A DNA stretch of 21,922 nt from Lactobacillaceae bacterium (GTDB taxonomy: Bacteria > Bacillota > Bacilli > Lactobacillales > Lactobacillaceae), in assembly GCA_902834055.1 (NCBI GenBank), contig CADFHB010000012.1, positions 1-21,922 of the forward strand, read 5' to 3'. Shown here in pieces: positions 1 through 7,063 of the stretch. How positions within the stretch are numbered: the first letter of the stretch is position 1; the number at the start of each line of letters is the position of its first letter. Below the pieces are notes generated by a model, which was not told the DNA's origin, searched no databases, and saw only the letters and a program-made list of their open reading frames with translations. The position numbers and the translations under genes are program-made.

Positions 1-212
1 TCCACATTCCAGAAGAAAATGAATACACCCTCGGTTACCTGATCTACTTCTTTGAGGTGGCCATGGGTATCTCCGGTTACCTGAACGGGATTAACCCATT
101 CAACCAACCCGGGGTTGAGGCTTACAAGACCAACATGTTTGGCTTGCTGGGCAAGCCCGGCTACGAAGAAGTCGGTAAGAAATTACGGGCAGAAATGGAA
201 AAGAACGAATAA
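1..212 (+). CDS. pgi: Glucose-6-phosphate isomerase, C-terminal end (partial)
   Basis: Only the last 69 codons are in the window, read in frame from base 3 to the TAA at 210-212. The peptide carries the closing segment typical of bacterial Pgi ([19 protein letters not shown], then [15 protein letters not shown] and [10 protein letters not shown]). The enzyme interconverts glucose 6-phosphate and fructose 6-phosphate in the cytoplasm. The N-terminal and central parts, with most of the active site, lie outside the window. The gene is followed at once by an intrinsic terminator, so it is probably a separate transcription unit and marks the housekeeping boundary of the sugar island to its right. 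The family call is secure from the conserved tail, although the start cannot be seen. Confidence 0.93.
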   Translation, partial: HIPEENEYTLGYLIYFFEVAMGISGYLNGINPFNQPGVEAYKTNMFGLLGKPGYEEVGKKLRAEMEKNE

Positions 213-220
213 GATTGATT

Positions 221-244
221 GAGGCGGTGAAACGCCTCTTTTTT
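221..244 (+). terminator. Intrinsic terminator of pgi
   Basis: A 6-bp GC-rich stem, GAGGCG (221-226) with CGCCTC (233-238), encloses a GTGAAA loop and is followed directly by six T residues. It starts nine bases after the pgi stop codon. This is a textbook rho-independent terminator. Confidence 0.9.
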
Positions 245-248
245 AATT

Positions 249-455
249 ATGGGAAAAAACGAAATCATTAAAAACCGTCAGATAATCCAACGACGGTTAG
301 TGGCCTGGATTGTCTTAACCATCTGCTTTCAAATCATTGCCGCAATCACCTCCTGGTTAATTGTACAAATTATTGCCTGGCTATCAGCGGGGTACTGCGT
401 CATTTTAATCATCCTCTATTGCTATTTGGAGTGGCGACTGCTTCATTTGCAGTGA
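249..455 (+). CDS. Small predicted membrane protein of unknown function
   Basis: A 68-residue open frame starts four bases after the T-run of the pgi terminator. The N-terminus is charged (KNEIIKNRQIIQRR). The rest is strongly hydrophobic, with two likely membrane segments at about residues 18-40 and 43-61, so it would be a small two-span inner-membrane protein with a positive, probably cytoplasmic, N-terminus. I do not recognise the family. No clear Shine-Dalgarno sequence precedes the ATG: the only purine-rich stretch, GAGGCGG, lies in the terminator stem about 20 bases upstream. It would therefore depend on readthrough from pgi or on an unseen promoter. The codons look ordinary and the hydrophobic pattern is protein-like, so it is more likely real than chance, but expression is doubtful. 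Confidence 0.5.
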   Translation: MGKNEIIKNRQIIQRRLVAWIVLTICFQIIAAITSWLIVQIIAWLSAGYCVILIILYCYLEWRLLHLQ

Positions 456-473
456 TTAGCCACGTGTTATAAT
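447..473 (+). promoter_or_regulatory. Promoter of the first XylR-like gene (extended -10)
   Basis: A perfect TATAAT at 468-473 is preceded by TG at 465-466, making an extended -10 element. A partial -35 (TTGCAG, 447-452) is at a short spacing of 15. The start of the repressor gene is 42 bases downstream. Confidence 0.6.
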
Positions 474-493
474 AGATTTAATGGATTAATCTA
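473..493. promoter_or_regulatory. Palindrome just downstream of the -10, possible autoregulatory operator
   Basis: The arms TAGATT (473-478) and AATCTA (488-493) are inverted around a centre that itself contains TTAAT-GG-ATTAA (478-489). It covers the expected transcription start of the ROK gene at 516, where an autorepressor would bind. It differs from the TTAGTT/AACTAA sites elsewhere in the window, so the protein at 516-1694 may recognise another operator. Confidence 0.35.
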
Positions 494-515
494 GGTAGAG
501 TTAGGAAAGTATTAT

Positions 516-1694
516 ATGACAATTGATCACCGTAATTTATCACGAATTTACAACCGCAAACTAGTTTTACAACAGCTTTTTAACAATAAGGAGACCTCCC
601 GAGCAGAGATTGCCCGCCAATTACACCTAAACAAGTCGACAGTTTCCTCAATCTATAGTGAACTGGATGATGAGGGCTTTATTGAAGAAGTCCGCCAGGG
701 GGAATCGACCAGCAATGGTGGCCGGAAGCCGCACCTGGTTCGGTTAAATCACAACTATGGCTTTGTTGCCAGCTTTAGTATTGGGACATCATACATGGCC
801 TCCATGTTCAACTACACGAACGGGGAGATCATCCAGTATAACCGTCAGCCAATCGAGCAGTTTGATATTCTGAACATCATGCAAATGATTAAGAAGGAAA
901 TCAAAAAGATGCAAAAAGTTGACCAGACGGGACATGGCCTTCTGGCAATTGGCTTTTCTATCCACGGGATTGTTTACCAAAACAAGGTCCTAGATTCGCC
1001 ATTCCTGGAACTGGACGGGATTGACTTGCAAGAATACTTCGAGAAGGAATTCGCGGTCCCGGTTGTCCTGGAAAACGAGGCCAACCTAGCCGCCGTCTTT
1101 GAGAAGGACTACTATGCGGCCGACAATATTTCTGACCTGATTACCATTAGTATCCACCGGGGAATTGGGGTCGGTGTTATCGCCAACGGTAGCCTGTACC
1201 GGGGAAACCGGGGAATGGCTGGTGAAATTGGCCGGACCTTGATGAATGACCATGCTGGTAATGGTCATAAGTTAGTGAAAGTCGAATCACTCTGTTCAGA
1301 GGATGCCATTATTAACCAGGTCAAGGAGGTCAAGGGCCTCAAGGAAATCGACAGCGACCAGCTTGTTAAACTTTACCACTACGATAGTCAGGTGCTGCGT
1401 ATCTTTGACCATGCGATGGAACTGATTGCGGAAGCCTCATACAACGCCATCGTGTCCTTTGGCCCGCAAGAAGTTTACTTTAACTCCACCTTGTTTGAAG
1501 ATATTCCGGAACTGTTTAAACAGGTTCAGGAAAAGCTCATTGAGATGGGGGCCTTTTCACCAATCAAAATGATTAAGGGCGCCCGGATGGCCTCGCTTTT
1601 GGGGGCCAGTTCGTTGGCAATTCATCAAGCGCTGGATCTAGAAGATTTCCAGTTGAAGCTTCAATGGCCAAACGAAGTCGAAAATATTGACTAA
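516..1694 (+). CDS. XylR-like ROK family transcriptional regulator (paralogue 1)
   Basis: This 392-residue protein has the ROK-repressor layout. An N-terminal winged helix-turn-helix spans about residues 12-75, with recognition helix LNKSTVSSIYSEL and wing NGGRKPHLV. A ROK sugar-binding domain occupies the rest, with ENEANLAAVFEKD in the hinge region. The ROK zinc signature is absent: the usual GE-x-GH reads GEIGR and the cysteine cluster is missing. The ATG at 516 is supported by TAGGAAAG at 501-508. It is the most divergent of the three XylR-like proteins here. It sits alone between pgi and a convergent repressor, with no target gene beside it, so its regulon cannot be read from context. 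A sugar-responsive repressor is the best call. A role in xylose control is inferred only from similarity to the other two. Confidence 0.85.
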   Translation: MTIDHRNLSRIYNRKLVLQQLFNNKETSRAEIARQLHLNKSTVSSIYSELDDEGFIEEVRQGESTSNGGRKPHLVRLNHNYGFVASFSIGTSYMASMFNYTNGEIIQYNRQPIEQFDILNIMQMIKKEIKKMQKVDQTGHGLLAIGFSIHGIVYQNKVLDSPFLELDGIDLQEYFEKEFAVPVVLENEANLAAVFEKDYYAADNISDLITISIHRGIGVGVIANGSLYRGNRGMAGEIGRTLMNDHAGNGHKLVKVESLCSEDAIINQVKEVKGLKEIDSDQLVKLYHYDSQVLRIFDHAMELIAEASYNAIVSFGPQEVYFNSTLFEDIPELFKQVQEKLIEMGAFSPIKMIKGARMASLLGASSLAIHQALDLEDFQLKLQWPNEVENID

Positions 1695-1706
1695 TAGTAA
1701 AGTAAA

Positions 1707-1758
1707 GGACCCAAAGCCCTCGGAAATTTCCCGGAGAGATAAGGGTCCGTTTCTTTTG
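1707..1758. terminator. Bidirectional terminator between two convergent ROK genes
   Basis: GGACCC (1707-1712) pairs with GGGTCC (1743-1748). A second imperfect stem lies inside (CTC...GAG around GGAAATTTCC). On the plus side it is followed by a T-rich tail (TTTCTTTTGTTT). On the minus side the flank is TTTACTTTACT. It lies between two convergent stop codons, so it can serve both genes. Confidence 0.75.
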
Positions 1759-1764
1759 TTTAGG

Positions 1765-2934
1765 TTAACCGACTGAAGTTGTCCATTTAAAGTCTAGGTC
1801 CCGATCAGGTAGTCCAATTACTTGGCGAATGATCATTGCGGCTGCGCCTAGGAGAGAAACATAACGGGAGCCGCTTATGACTGAAACAGGAATAGTAACC
1901 GCGTGTTGCTGAGCAGTATTTTTAATTTTTGTGATAAGCTGAGGAATGAGCTCAATCAATGGGGAATTGATGAATATTTCTTCCGGCCCGTACAGCATCT
2001 GCAAATCAAACAACAGTTGACCTGTGACTTCCGCAAAAGAAGTTATAACACGGTCAACCTTAGGTCCGCCCGTAGCAACCACCCGTTTTAAAGTCGAGTA
2101 GTCTGCGTGTGGGTTAATACCAGCGGCTTTAGTGATTTCTGCCTGAAGATGGTCAACAGACAAGTAGTCACCAATCTCTTGAAATTGCCCCGTCAAATTA
2201 GGTACCTTGACGCTTCCTAACTCACCGGTTTTTCCCTGAAAGCCACTGAAGAGGTGGTGGTTGGCAACTACTCCGATCCCAGGACCCCGGTGGATGCTTA
2301 AAACAATAAAGTTAGCTGGACTGACATGGCGGGCATAATCACGTTCGTAAATGGCGGTCAGGTTAGCCTCATTTCCGACAATAACGGGAACGTGGTAGTG
2401 GTTGGTAAAATACTGTTGGAAGTCGATTCCATTCATAGGGTAATAAGGTGAATGGGTAACTTTGTTGTGGTCGACGATTGCGTGGATCGATATACTGATG
2501 CCAAGCAAACCGTGTGTCGTATCGTGTCGACTAGCTGCCTTGTGAAGCTGACGATTAATCAGTTCCATGACAGTAATAATATCTTGACCACAGGTATCGA
2601 AGCGCTGAAAACTGATTTCTTTGCCGTTTACGTAAAGAAACATTGTATAGAGGTGGGCATAGGTAATATTGAAGCAGGCAACATAACCGTAGTGTCCATT
2701 GAAAGTGTACAGTTCGGGCTTCCGACCACCTACAGTGGTTGACTTTCCATGGCCCAGGTGGTGGATGTAACCCTGAGTGTCAAGTTCATCGAACAAAGAG
2801 GAAATTGTCGACCGGTGAAGACCCGTGTACCGAGCAATATCTGCCCGCGAAATCGCCTGGTGGTTAAACAGTTGCTGCTTAACAGCGCTAAGGTTAATAC
2901 GACGGGTAGGACTGTGATTGATTAAATAATCCAT
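1765..2934 (-). CDS. XylR-like ROK family repressor (paralogue 2), downstream of alpha-xylosidase
   Basis: This 389-residue protein has an N-terminal winged helix-turn-helix, with recognition helix LHRSTISSLFDEL and wing VGGRKPELY, followed by a ROK ligand-binding domain (IVGNEANLTAIYERD, LSIHRGPGIGVVAN). The zinc ligands of ROK proteins are missing (GELGS in place of GE-x-GH). I chose the ATG at 2934 because AAAGGA lies six bases upstream; a TTG five codons earlier has no such support. It is close in sequence along its whole length to the repressor at 17456-18610. It follows the GH31 gene on the same strand by 80 bases, which mirrors the xylQ-xylR order of Lactobacillus pentosus, so it may be the local XylR. 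With the other copy next to xylA, I cannot say which one carries the main role. Confidence 0.88.
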   Translation of the reverse strand: MDYLINHSPTRRINLSAVKQQLFNHQAISRADIARYTGLHRSTISSLFDELDTQGYIHHLGHGKSTTVGGRKPELYTFNGHYGYVACFNITYAHLYTMFLYVNGKEISFQRFDTCGQDIITVMELINRQLHKAASRHDTTHGLLGISISIHAIVDHNKVTHSPYYPMNGIDFQQYFTNHYHVPVIVGNEANLTAIYERDYARHVSPANFIVLSIHRGPGIGVVANHHLFSGFQGKTGELGSVKVPNLTGQFQEIGDYLSVDHLQAEITKAAGINPHADYSTLKRVVATGGPKVDRVITSFAEVTGQLLFDLQMLYGPEEIFINSPLIELIPQLITKIKNTAQQHAVTIPVSVISGSRYVSLLGAAAMIIRQVIGLPDRDLDFKWTTSVG

Positions 2935-2951
2935 AATGATTCCTTTCAAAG

Positions 2952-2989
2952 TAAGGAGCTGGGAAAATTTTGCTTTTCCCAGCTCCTTA
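2952..2989. terminator. Long perfect hairpin (GCTGGGAAAA family) between GH31 and ROK genes
   Basis: A 16-bp perfect stem, TAAGGAGCTGGGAAAA (2952-2967) with its complement at 2974-2989, has a six-base loop. It lies between the alpha-xylosidase stop and the repressor start. On the minus strand, the direction of both genes, the flank is CTTTGAAAGG, which is a poor T-run. It may therefore act as a partial terminator or as an RNA processing or stability element rather than a full stop. The core GCTGGGAAAA recurs at 6991 and 21873. Confidence 0.65.
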
Positions 2990-3014
2990 GTTGTTTTTAA
3001 ACGTGATGACTATA

Positions 3015-5303
3015 TCATAATTGAACGGTCTGGTGAGCATCAGTCAGTTTGAATTCCTTGACCTCATCATTAACGTGGACGTATAAGGTCGGCAATTTCT
3101 TCAGAGCACTGACGTTAACGGTTAGTTTGTTATCCTTAATGGTAACCGTAATTTCACCCTGGTGGTTCCCTTCCTCATCAACCAATGGCTGGCTATGCTG
3201 ACCAGCGGTTGGTTGGTAAACATGGAGAGCAGAGGCAGCTAGGTAATCATACTTAGCGTGCTCGGCGTTTGGTTCTTCAAGGAGGATGGCGTTTTGCCGC
3301 GCCAGAAGTGGCAGAGTCATATAGTCAAAATGTTCTTTAAACCATTGGCCATGAGCGACGTCATATGACTTGTTGGTCAAAATATTTGTCCATTTACCAG
3401 CAGGGAGATAGTAATTACCTTCGCTGCGGTCGTTGAAGATTGGAGCGACTAACAGCTGAGAACCCAACATGTATTGAGAGCCCAGTGGGGCAGCAGACTG
3501 ATCACTAGGGAATTCTACAAACATTGGCCGCATCATCGGGAAGCCATTCTCGTGGGTCTCAACAGCTTGTTCGAAGAGGTATGGCATTAAAGCCAGCTTG
3601 TTCTTGACGAACTTTCTGGAAACTGCAACTGCCTCATCCCCGTAATGCCATGGTACCCGGTATTCAGAACTACCATGATAACGACTATGAGTAGAGAGTA
3701 AGCCAAACTGGGTCCACCGCTTGTAAAGATCTGTTGGGCAATGGTCATTAAAACCGCCGATGTCATGACTCCAGAAGCCAAAGCCGGAGCTCATGAAGGA
3801 CAGGCCTCCACGAAGGGAAGCGGCCATAGAGGTGTAACGTGAATCGCTATCGCCACCCCAGTTAACCGGGAACTGTTGAGTGCCAACGGTTGCGGAACGA
3901 GCAAAGACTACGGCTTCTTTTTCACCCTTAACTTCTTTAATAGCATTAAAGACGGTCTGATTGTAAAGGAAGGTGTAGTAGTTGTGCATCCGCTTTGGGT
4001 CAGCACCATTGTAGTAGACCGCGTCCTTAACCGGAATTCGTTCGCCGAAGTCGGTCTTGAAGGCATCAACACCCATATTGAGAAGGTCCTTAAGGTAGCC
4101 TTGATACCACTTGACTGCGGCTGGATTCGTAAAGTCTACGAAGGCGTTACCAGCTTGCCAGCGGTCCCACTGCCATGGATTACCGTCTGGTTGCTTGATT
4201 AAGTAGCCCTTATTCCGGGCCTCCATAAAGAGGCGGGATTTCTGGCCGATGTATGGGTTGAGCCAGACACAAACCTTGACGCCACGGTCATGAATCTTCT
4301 TTATCAGGCCAGCAGGATCTGGGAACATATCCTTATCCCATTCAAAACTGGTCCATTCAAAGCCCTTCATCCAGAAGCAGTCGAAGTGGAAAACATCTAA
4401 TGGGATGTTATTTTCTTTCATCTTATCGATGATGTTGAGAACCGTCTTTTCACTGTAATCAGTCGTGAAGGAGGTTGTTAACCAGAGGCCAAATGACCAG
4501 GCAGGTGGTAGGGCCGGCTTGCCGGTCAGACTGGTGTAGTTGACAAGGACATCCTTCGGGGTTGGTCCATAGATAATATAGTACTGGATACTTTCGCCTT
4601 CGACGCTAAATTGGACCTTGTCGTTATATTCAGAGGCCACTTCGAATGATACTGTTTCGGGTTCATCAACAAAGACGCCATAGCCATGGTTAGTAATGTA
4701 GAAGGGGATGTTTTTGTAGGTTTGTTGGCTTCCAGTACCCCCATCCTTGTTAACAATTTCCACATTTTGTCCATTCTTAACAAAGTGGGAGAACCGCTCA
4801 CCGAGTCCGTAGACATTTTCACCAACATCGAGGTCCAATGCTTCGCGCATATAGTGTTTACCAGTGTCACGATCGGTAATTTCAGCCTGCATCCCTGGCT
4901 CGGAAGTGGTGAGAAGCTTGTCTGCCCCTTTGAACTGCATCTTAAACGGCTGCTTGCCTAGGGGAATCGTTACAGAAAGATCACCAGTTTTGAGGGTGAA
5001 ATGATCATCTTTTACTATATCAGCGTCCATCGTAACTTGTTGGTCATTGATGTGGAAACTTGGCTTAAGTGGAAATTGAGCAAAGTGAGTTAACTTTACC
5101 CCTAATACATTCTTCAACGGGGAAGTAAAGTTAATGGTGGTTGCCCCAATGTCAGTCGTCTGGTCACGACGGTCGGCGGGATGATATGGAACAAATACTT
5201 CGGCCTTCTTGTGGTCTGCGCTGATACTGTAATCATATACTTGTGCGGGTGAATTAATATCAAAATTTTCTTTGGTCAGCCATAAACCGTTAGTAAATTT
5301 CAT
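3015..5303 (-). CDS. xylQ: GH31 alpha-xylosidase
   Basis: This 762-residue enzyme is of the YicI/XylQ type and close to the usual family length. It has an N-terminal beta-sandwich, a catalytic barrel from about residue 265 to 600 and C-terminal beta domains. The nucleophile is Asp418 in FKTDFGERIP and the acid/base is Asp485 in NWGGDSDS. The barrel motifs FGLWLTTSFTTDY and FHFDCFWMK, with the Cys-Phe pair at 309-310, are typical of alpha-xylosidases as opposed to alpha-glucosidases. No signal peptide is seen, so it acts in the cytoplasm, releasing alpha-linked xylose from isoprimeverose or from the non-reducing end of xyloglucan oligosaccharides. The ATG at 5303 has a good AGGAGG ribosome binding site. 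The gene diverges from a GPH transporter, as xylQ pairs with xylP in Lactobacillus pentosus. It is preceded by a strong promoter, a cre site and a XylR-like operator. Confidence 0.95.
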   Translation of the reverse strand: MKFTNGLWLTKENFDINSPAQVYDYSISADHKKAEVFVPYHPADRRDQTTDIGATTINFTSPLKNVLGVKLTHFAQFPLKPSFHINDQQVTMDADIVKDDHFTLKTGDLSVTIPLGKQPFKMQFKGADKLLTTSEPGMQAEITDRDTGKHYMREALDLDVGENVYGLGERFSHFVKNGQNVEIVNKDGGTGSQQTYKNIPFYITNHGYGVFVDEPETVSFEVASEYNDKVQFSVEGESIQYYIIYGPTPKDVLVNYTSLTGKPALPPAWSFGLWLTTSFTTDYSEKTVLNIIDKMKENNIPLDVFHFDCFWMKGFEWTSFEWDKDMFPDPAGLIKKIHDRGVKVCVWLNPYIGQKSRLFMEARNKGYLIKQPDGNPWQWDRWQAGNAFVDFTNPAAVKWYQGYLKDLLNMGVDAFKTDFGERIPVKDAVYYNGADPKRMHNYYTFLYNQTVFNAIKEVKGEKEAVVFARSATVGTQQFPVNWGGDSDSRYTSMAASLRGGLSFMSSGFGFWSHDIGGFNDHCPTDLYKRWTQFGLLSTHSRYHGSSEYRVPWHYGDEAVAVSRKFVKNKLALMPYLFEQAVETHENGFPMMRPMFVEFPSDQSAAPLGSQYMLGSQLLVAPIFNDRSEGNYYLPAGKWTNILTNKSYDVAHGQWFKEHFDYMTLPLLARQNAILLEEPNAEHAKYDYLAASALHVYQPTAGQHSQPLVDEEGNHQGEITVTIKDNKLTVNVSALKKLPTLYVHVNDEVKEFKLTDAHQTVQL

Positions 5304-5316
5304 ATTGTGCCTCCTG

Positions 5317-5346
5317 TAAGTTTGTCTATTACATAAACAATACTAA
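5317..5346 (-). promoter_or_regulatory. XylR-like operator in the alpha-xylosidase leader
   Basis: AGTTTGTCTA (5319-5328) and TAAACAATACT (5334-5344) form an imperfect inverted repeat with a one-base indel, flanked by A/T. It resembles the known XylR signal of Firmicutes (AGTTTGTTT...AACAAACT). It lies just downstream of the predicted transcription start (about 5350) of the minus-strand promoter, a position suited to repression. Confidence 0.6.
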
Positions 5347-5356
5347 ATACGCCCTG

Positions 5357-5385
5357 ATTGTATATCGCAAAGTAAGCGCTGTCAA
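5357..5385 (-). promoter_or_regulatory. Promoter of the alpha-xylosidase gene
   Basis: On the minus strand a perfect TTGACA (plus 5380-5385) is followed by exactly 17 bases and TACAAT (plus 5357-5362). This is one of the best-formed promoters in the window. The predicted start is near 5350, leaving a leader of about 45 bases that holds the operator and ribosome binding site. Confidence 0.8.
5371..5384. promoter_or_regulatory. cre site (CcpA), overlapping the alpha-xylosidase -35
   Basis: AGTAAGCGCTGTCA agrees with the cre consensus TGWNANCGNTNWCA at 13 of 14 positions; only the first base is off. It overlaps the -35 and spacer of the minus-strand promoter, so CcpA binding would block it when preferred sugars are present. 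Confidence 0.7.
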
Positions 5386-5428
5386 CAGTACGAAAAGGTG
5401 GAATTTACCTTTATTTTGACATTATATG

Positions 5429-5458
5429 TAGACAAAAACGCTAAATTTGAATTATAAA
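5429..5458 (+). promoter_or_regulatory. Promoter of the GPH transporter gene
   Basis: TAGACA (5429-5434) and TATAAA (5453-5458) each match the consensus at five of six positions, with an 18-base spacer. The predicted start is near 5465, giving a leader of about 120 bases. A perfect TTGACA at 5416 lacks a suitable partner -10. Confidence 0.55.
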
Positions 5459-5467
5459 ACTAATTTC

Positions 5468-5481
5468 GGGAAACGCTTGCA
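5468..5481. promoter_or_regulatory. Weak cre-like sequence near the transporter start site
   Basis: GGGAAACGCTTGCA agrees with the cre consensus at 11 of 14 positions, including the central CG. It sits at the predicted transcription start of the GPH gene. This is weaker than the site at 5371. Confidence 0.4.
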
Positions 5482-5507
5482 AAATGATTTTAATGGGTCT
5501 ACACTGT

Positions 5508-5530
5508 GTTTGTTTGGAAGGACAACAAAC
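5508..5530 (+). promoter_or_regulatory. XylR-like operator in the GPH transporter leader
   Basis: The perfect inverted arms GTTTGTT (5508-5514) and AACAAAC (5524-5530) are separated by nine bases. They match the core of the XylR operator known from Bacillus and Lactobacillus. It lies about 40 bases after the predicted transcription start of the transporter gene. Confidence 0.6.
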
Positions 5531-5584
5531 CCGGGATTGTCCAAATTGTTCTTGATTTTGGAATTATTTATCGAGGTGCTATTT

Positions 5585-6972
5585 ATGGATAAGGCTTCAG
5601 AAAAGCAAACAAAGATGCCTAACCTGGTTCATTGGCCAGAACGAATCAGTTACGCAGCAACTGACTTTGCCTGCAATTTGTCATTTGGTTTAATTTCTAA
5701 CTTCCTGATGTTCTTCTACACTGATGCGTTTGGAATCTCAGCTGCGGCCGTCGGGACTTTGTTCCTGGTCGCACGGTTGGTTGATGCGGTCGATGGTCCC
5801 TTCTGGGGGATTATGATTGATCACACCCACACTCGGTGGGGGAAGTCACGGCCATACTGGTTATGGTTCGCCATCCCGTACTCCATCTTCTGTGTCCTGG
5901 TATTTTCCACGCCACATATGAGTTTGGAAGGTAAGATTATTTGGGCCTACGTCACCTATATTGGCGTCGATGTTCTGTACTCATCAGTCAACATTCCAAT
6001 TACGTCGATTCTGCCTAACCTGACCAACAACCCGAACGAGCGGGTAACCTTAAGCACGATTCGGCAGTTCTTCGGTACTGCTGGTGGGACCCTGGTTTCC
6101 GTCTTGGCACTGCCAATGGTAAATGCCTTTGGTCATGGTAACGAGCAAAAAGGGTTCTTCATTACTAGTATTATCCTGGCCATTGTCGGCTGTGTTCTAT
6201 TGCTTAATGCCTTTGCCAACACCCGTGAACGGATTCAGACGAAGGAATCTAAGCAGGCATTGCCAATCAAGACTTCCTTAAAGGCCTTGAAGCACAACTG
6301 GCCATGGGCGGTCATCATCTTCATCAACTTTATCTACTGGATGGGGATGCAAACCCGGAATCAAGTCACTGTTTATTTCTTCAAATATAATATGAATGCC
6401 GCTTGGCTGACCTCAATCATGCTGGGGTTGCAACTGTTCGCACTGATCACGGTTGCCATCACTCCATGGTGCTCAAAGAAGTTTGGCAAGCGTAACACGA
6501 TGCTCTCCGGGATGCTAATTGCTATCATCGGCCAATTCGTTATGTGGATTGGTGCAAAGACTGCTAGCGTACCTGTCATCATTGCCGCTAACATTATTGT
6601 TAACCTAGGGACCGGTTTGGTATCTGGTTTGATTGCCGTTATGCTGGCCGATGCCGTTGACTATGGTGAATGGAAAATGGTGTTCGGGCCGAAGGAATTG
6701 TTACCTCGTTCTCATCCTTCTCCGCTAAGTTTGGAATGGGAATCGGTGGTGCGGTCACCGGTTGGATCCTTAGCATGGGTGGCTACGTTGCCAACCACGC
6801 TCAGACCGCTTCCTCACTAAACGCCATTACAATTAACTATGTATGGGTACCAATGGTTGGCTTTGCCCTTTCTGCTATCGCTTTAATCTTCTACAAGGTT
6901 GACTCCTTCGAAGGTAAGATGCAGGCCGACTTACGGGCAAAGCACGCACGTGAAAATGCAGAAAACAAGTAA
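5585..6972 (+). pseudogene. xylP: GPH-family sugar:cation symporter, XylP-like, frameshifted
   Basis: This is a glycoside-pentoside-hexuronide transporter of 12 predicted membrane spans, resembling isoprimeverose/xyloside transporters. The ATG at 5585 is chosen because GAGGTG lies just upstream; the open frame extends further upstream but only through the regulatory region. The first 363 codons are normal and end in the family motif DYGEWK. There the frame changes: the conserved continuation (NGVRAEGIVTSFSSFSAKFG) lies in the -1 frame and runs to 6972. One missing A in the run at 6674-6677 explains this. As read, the product is 411 residues with an unrelated tail after residue 364; restored, it would be 462 residues, normal for the family. 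It has no IIA domain. The gene diverges from the alpha-xylosidase. Either it is a recent inactivation, which would abolish the last membrane spans, or it is a sequencing error in a short homopolymer. Confidence 0.85.
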
Positions 6973-6984
6973 TACTTAAGCTTG

Positions 6985-7024
6985 AACGGGGCTGGGAAAA
7001 ATGAGAGTTCTTCCCGGCCCCGTT
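6985..7024. terminator. Hairpin of the GCTGGGAAAA family after the GPH gene
   Basis: AACGGGGCTGGGAA (6985-6998) pairs with TTCCCGGCCCCGTT (7011-7024) over 14 positions with one G-U pair. The 12-base loop holds AAATGAGAGTTC. No T-run follows (CCAGTCTGAC), so full termination is uncertain and readthrough into the kinase operon is possible. Confidence 0.6.
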
Positions 7025-7063
7025 CCAGTCTGACAAGAATCGTGATATAGAATGGAGAAAAAT

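Noticed and set aside
5416..5421. Perfect TTGACA as a -35 for the XylP-like gene
   Set aside because: No acceptable -10 follows at 16-19 bases; TAGACA/TATAAA just downstream is a better pair.
5447..5584. N-terminal extension of 46 residues on the XylP-like protein
   Set aside because: It would be translated from the operator and cre region, has no ribosome binding site, and the family start fits the ATG at 5585 with GAGGTG upstream.
6671..6680. Programmed -1 frameshift in the GPH transporter
   Set aside because: No slippery heptamer fits the reading frame (TGG AAA ATG), the A-run has only four bases, and a membrane transporter of this family is not known to need a frameshift.
7030..7053. 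A promoter (CTGACA ...) directly before the ROK kinase
   Set aside because: No -10 at an acceptable distance; GATATA is too close. The operon may depend on readthrough or on a promoter I could not find.
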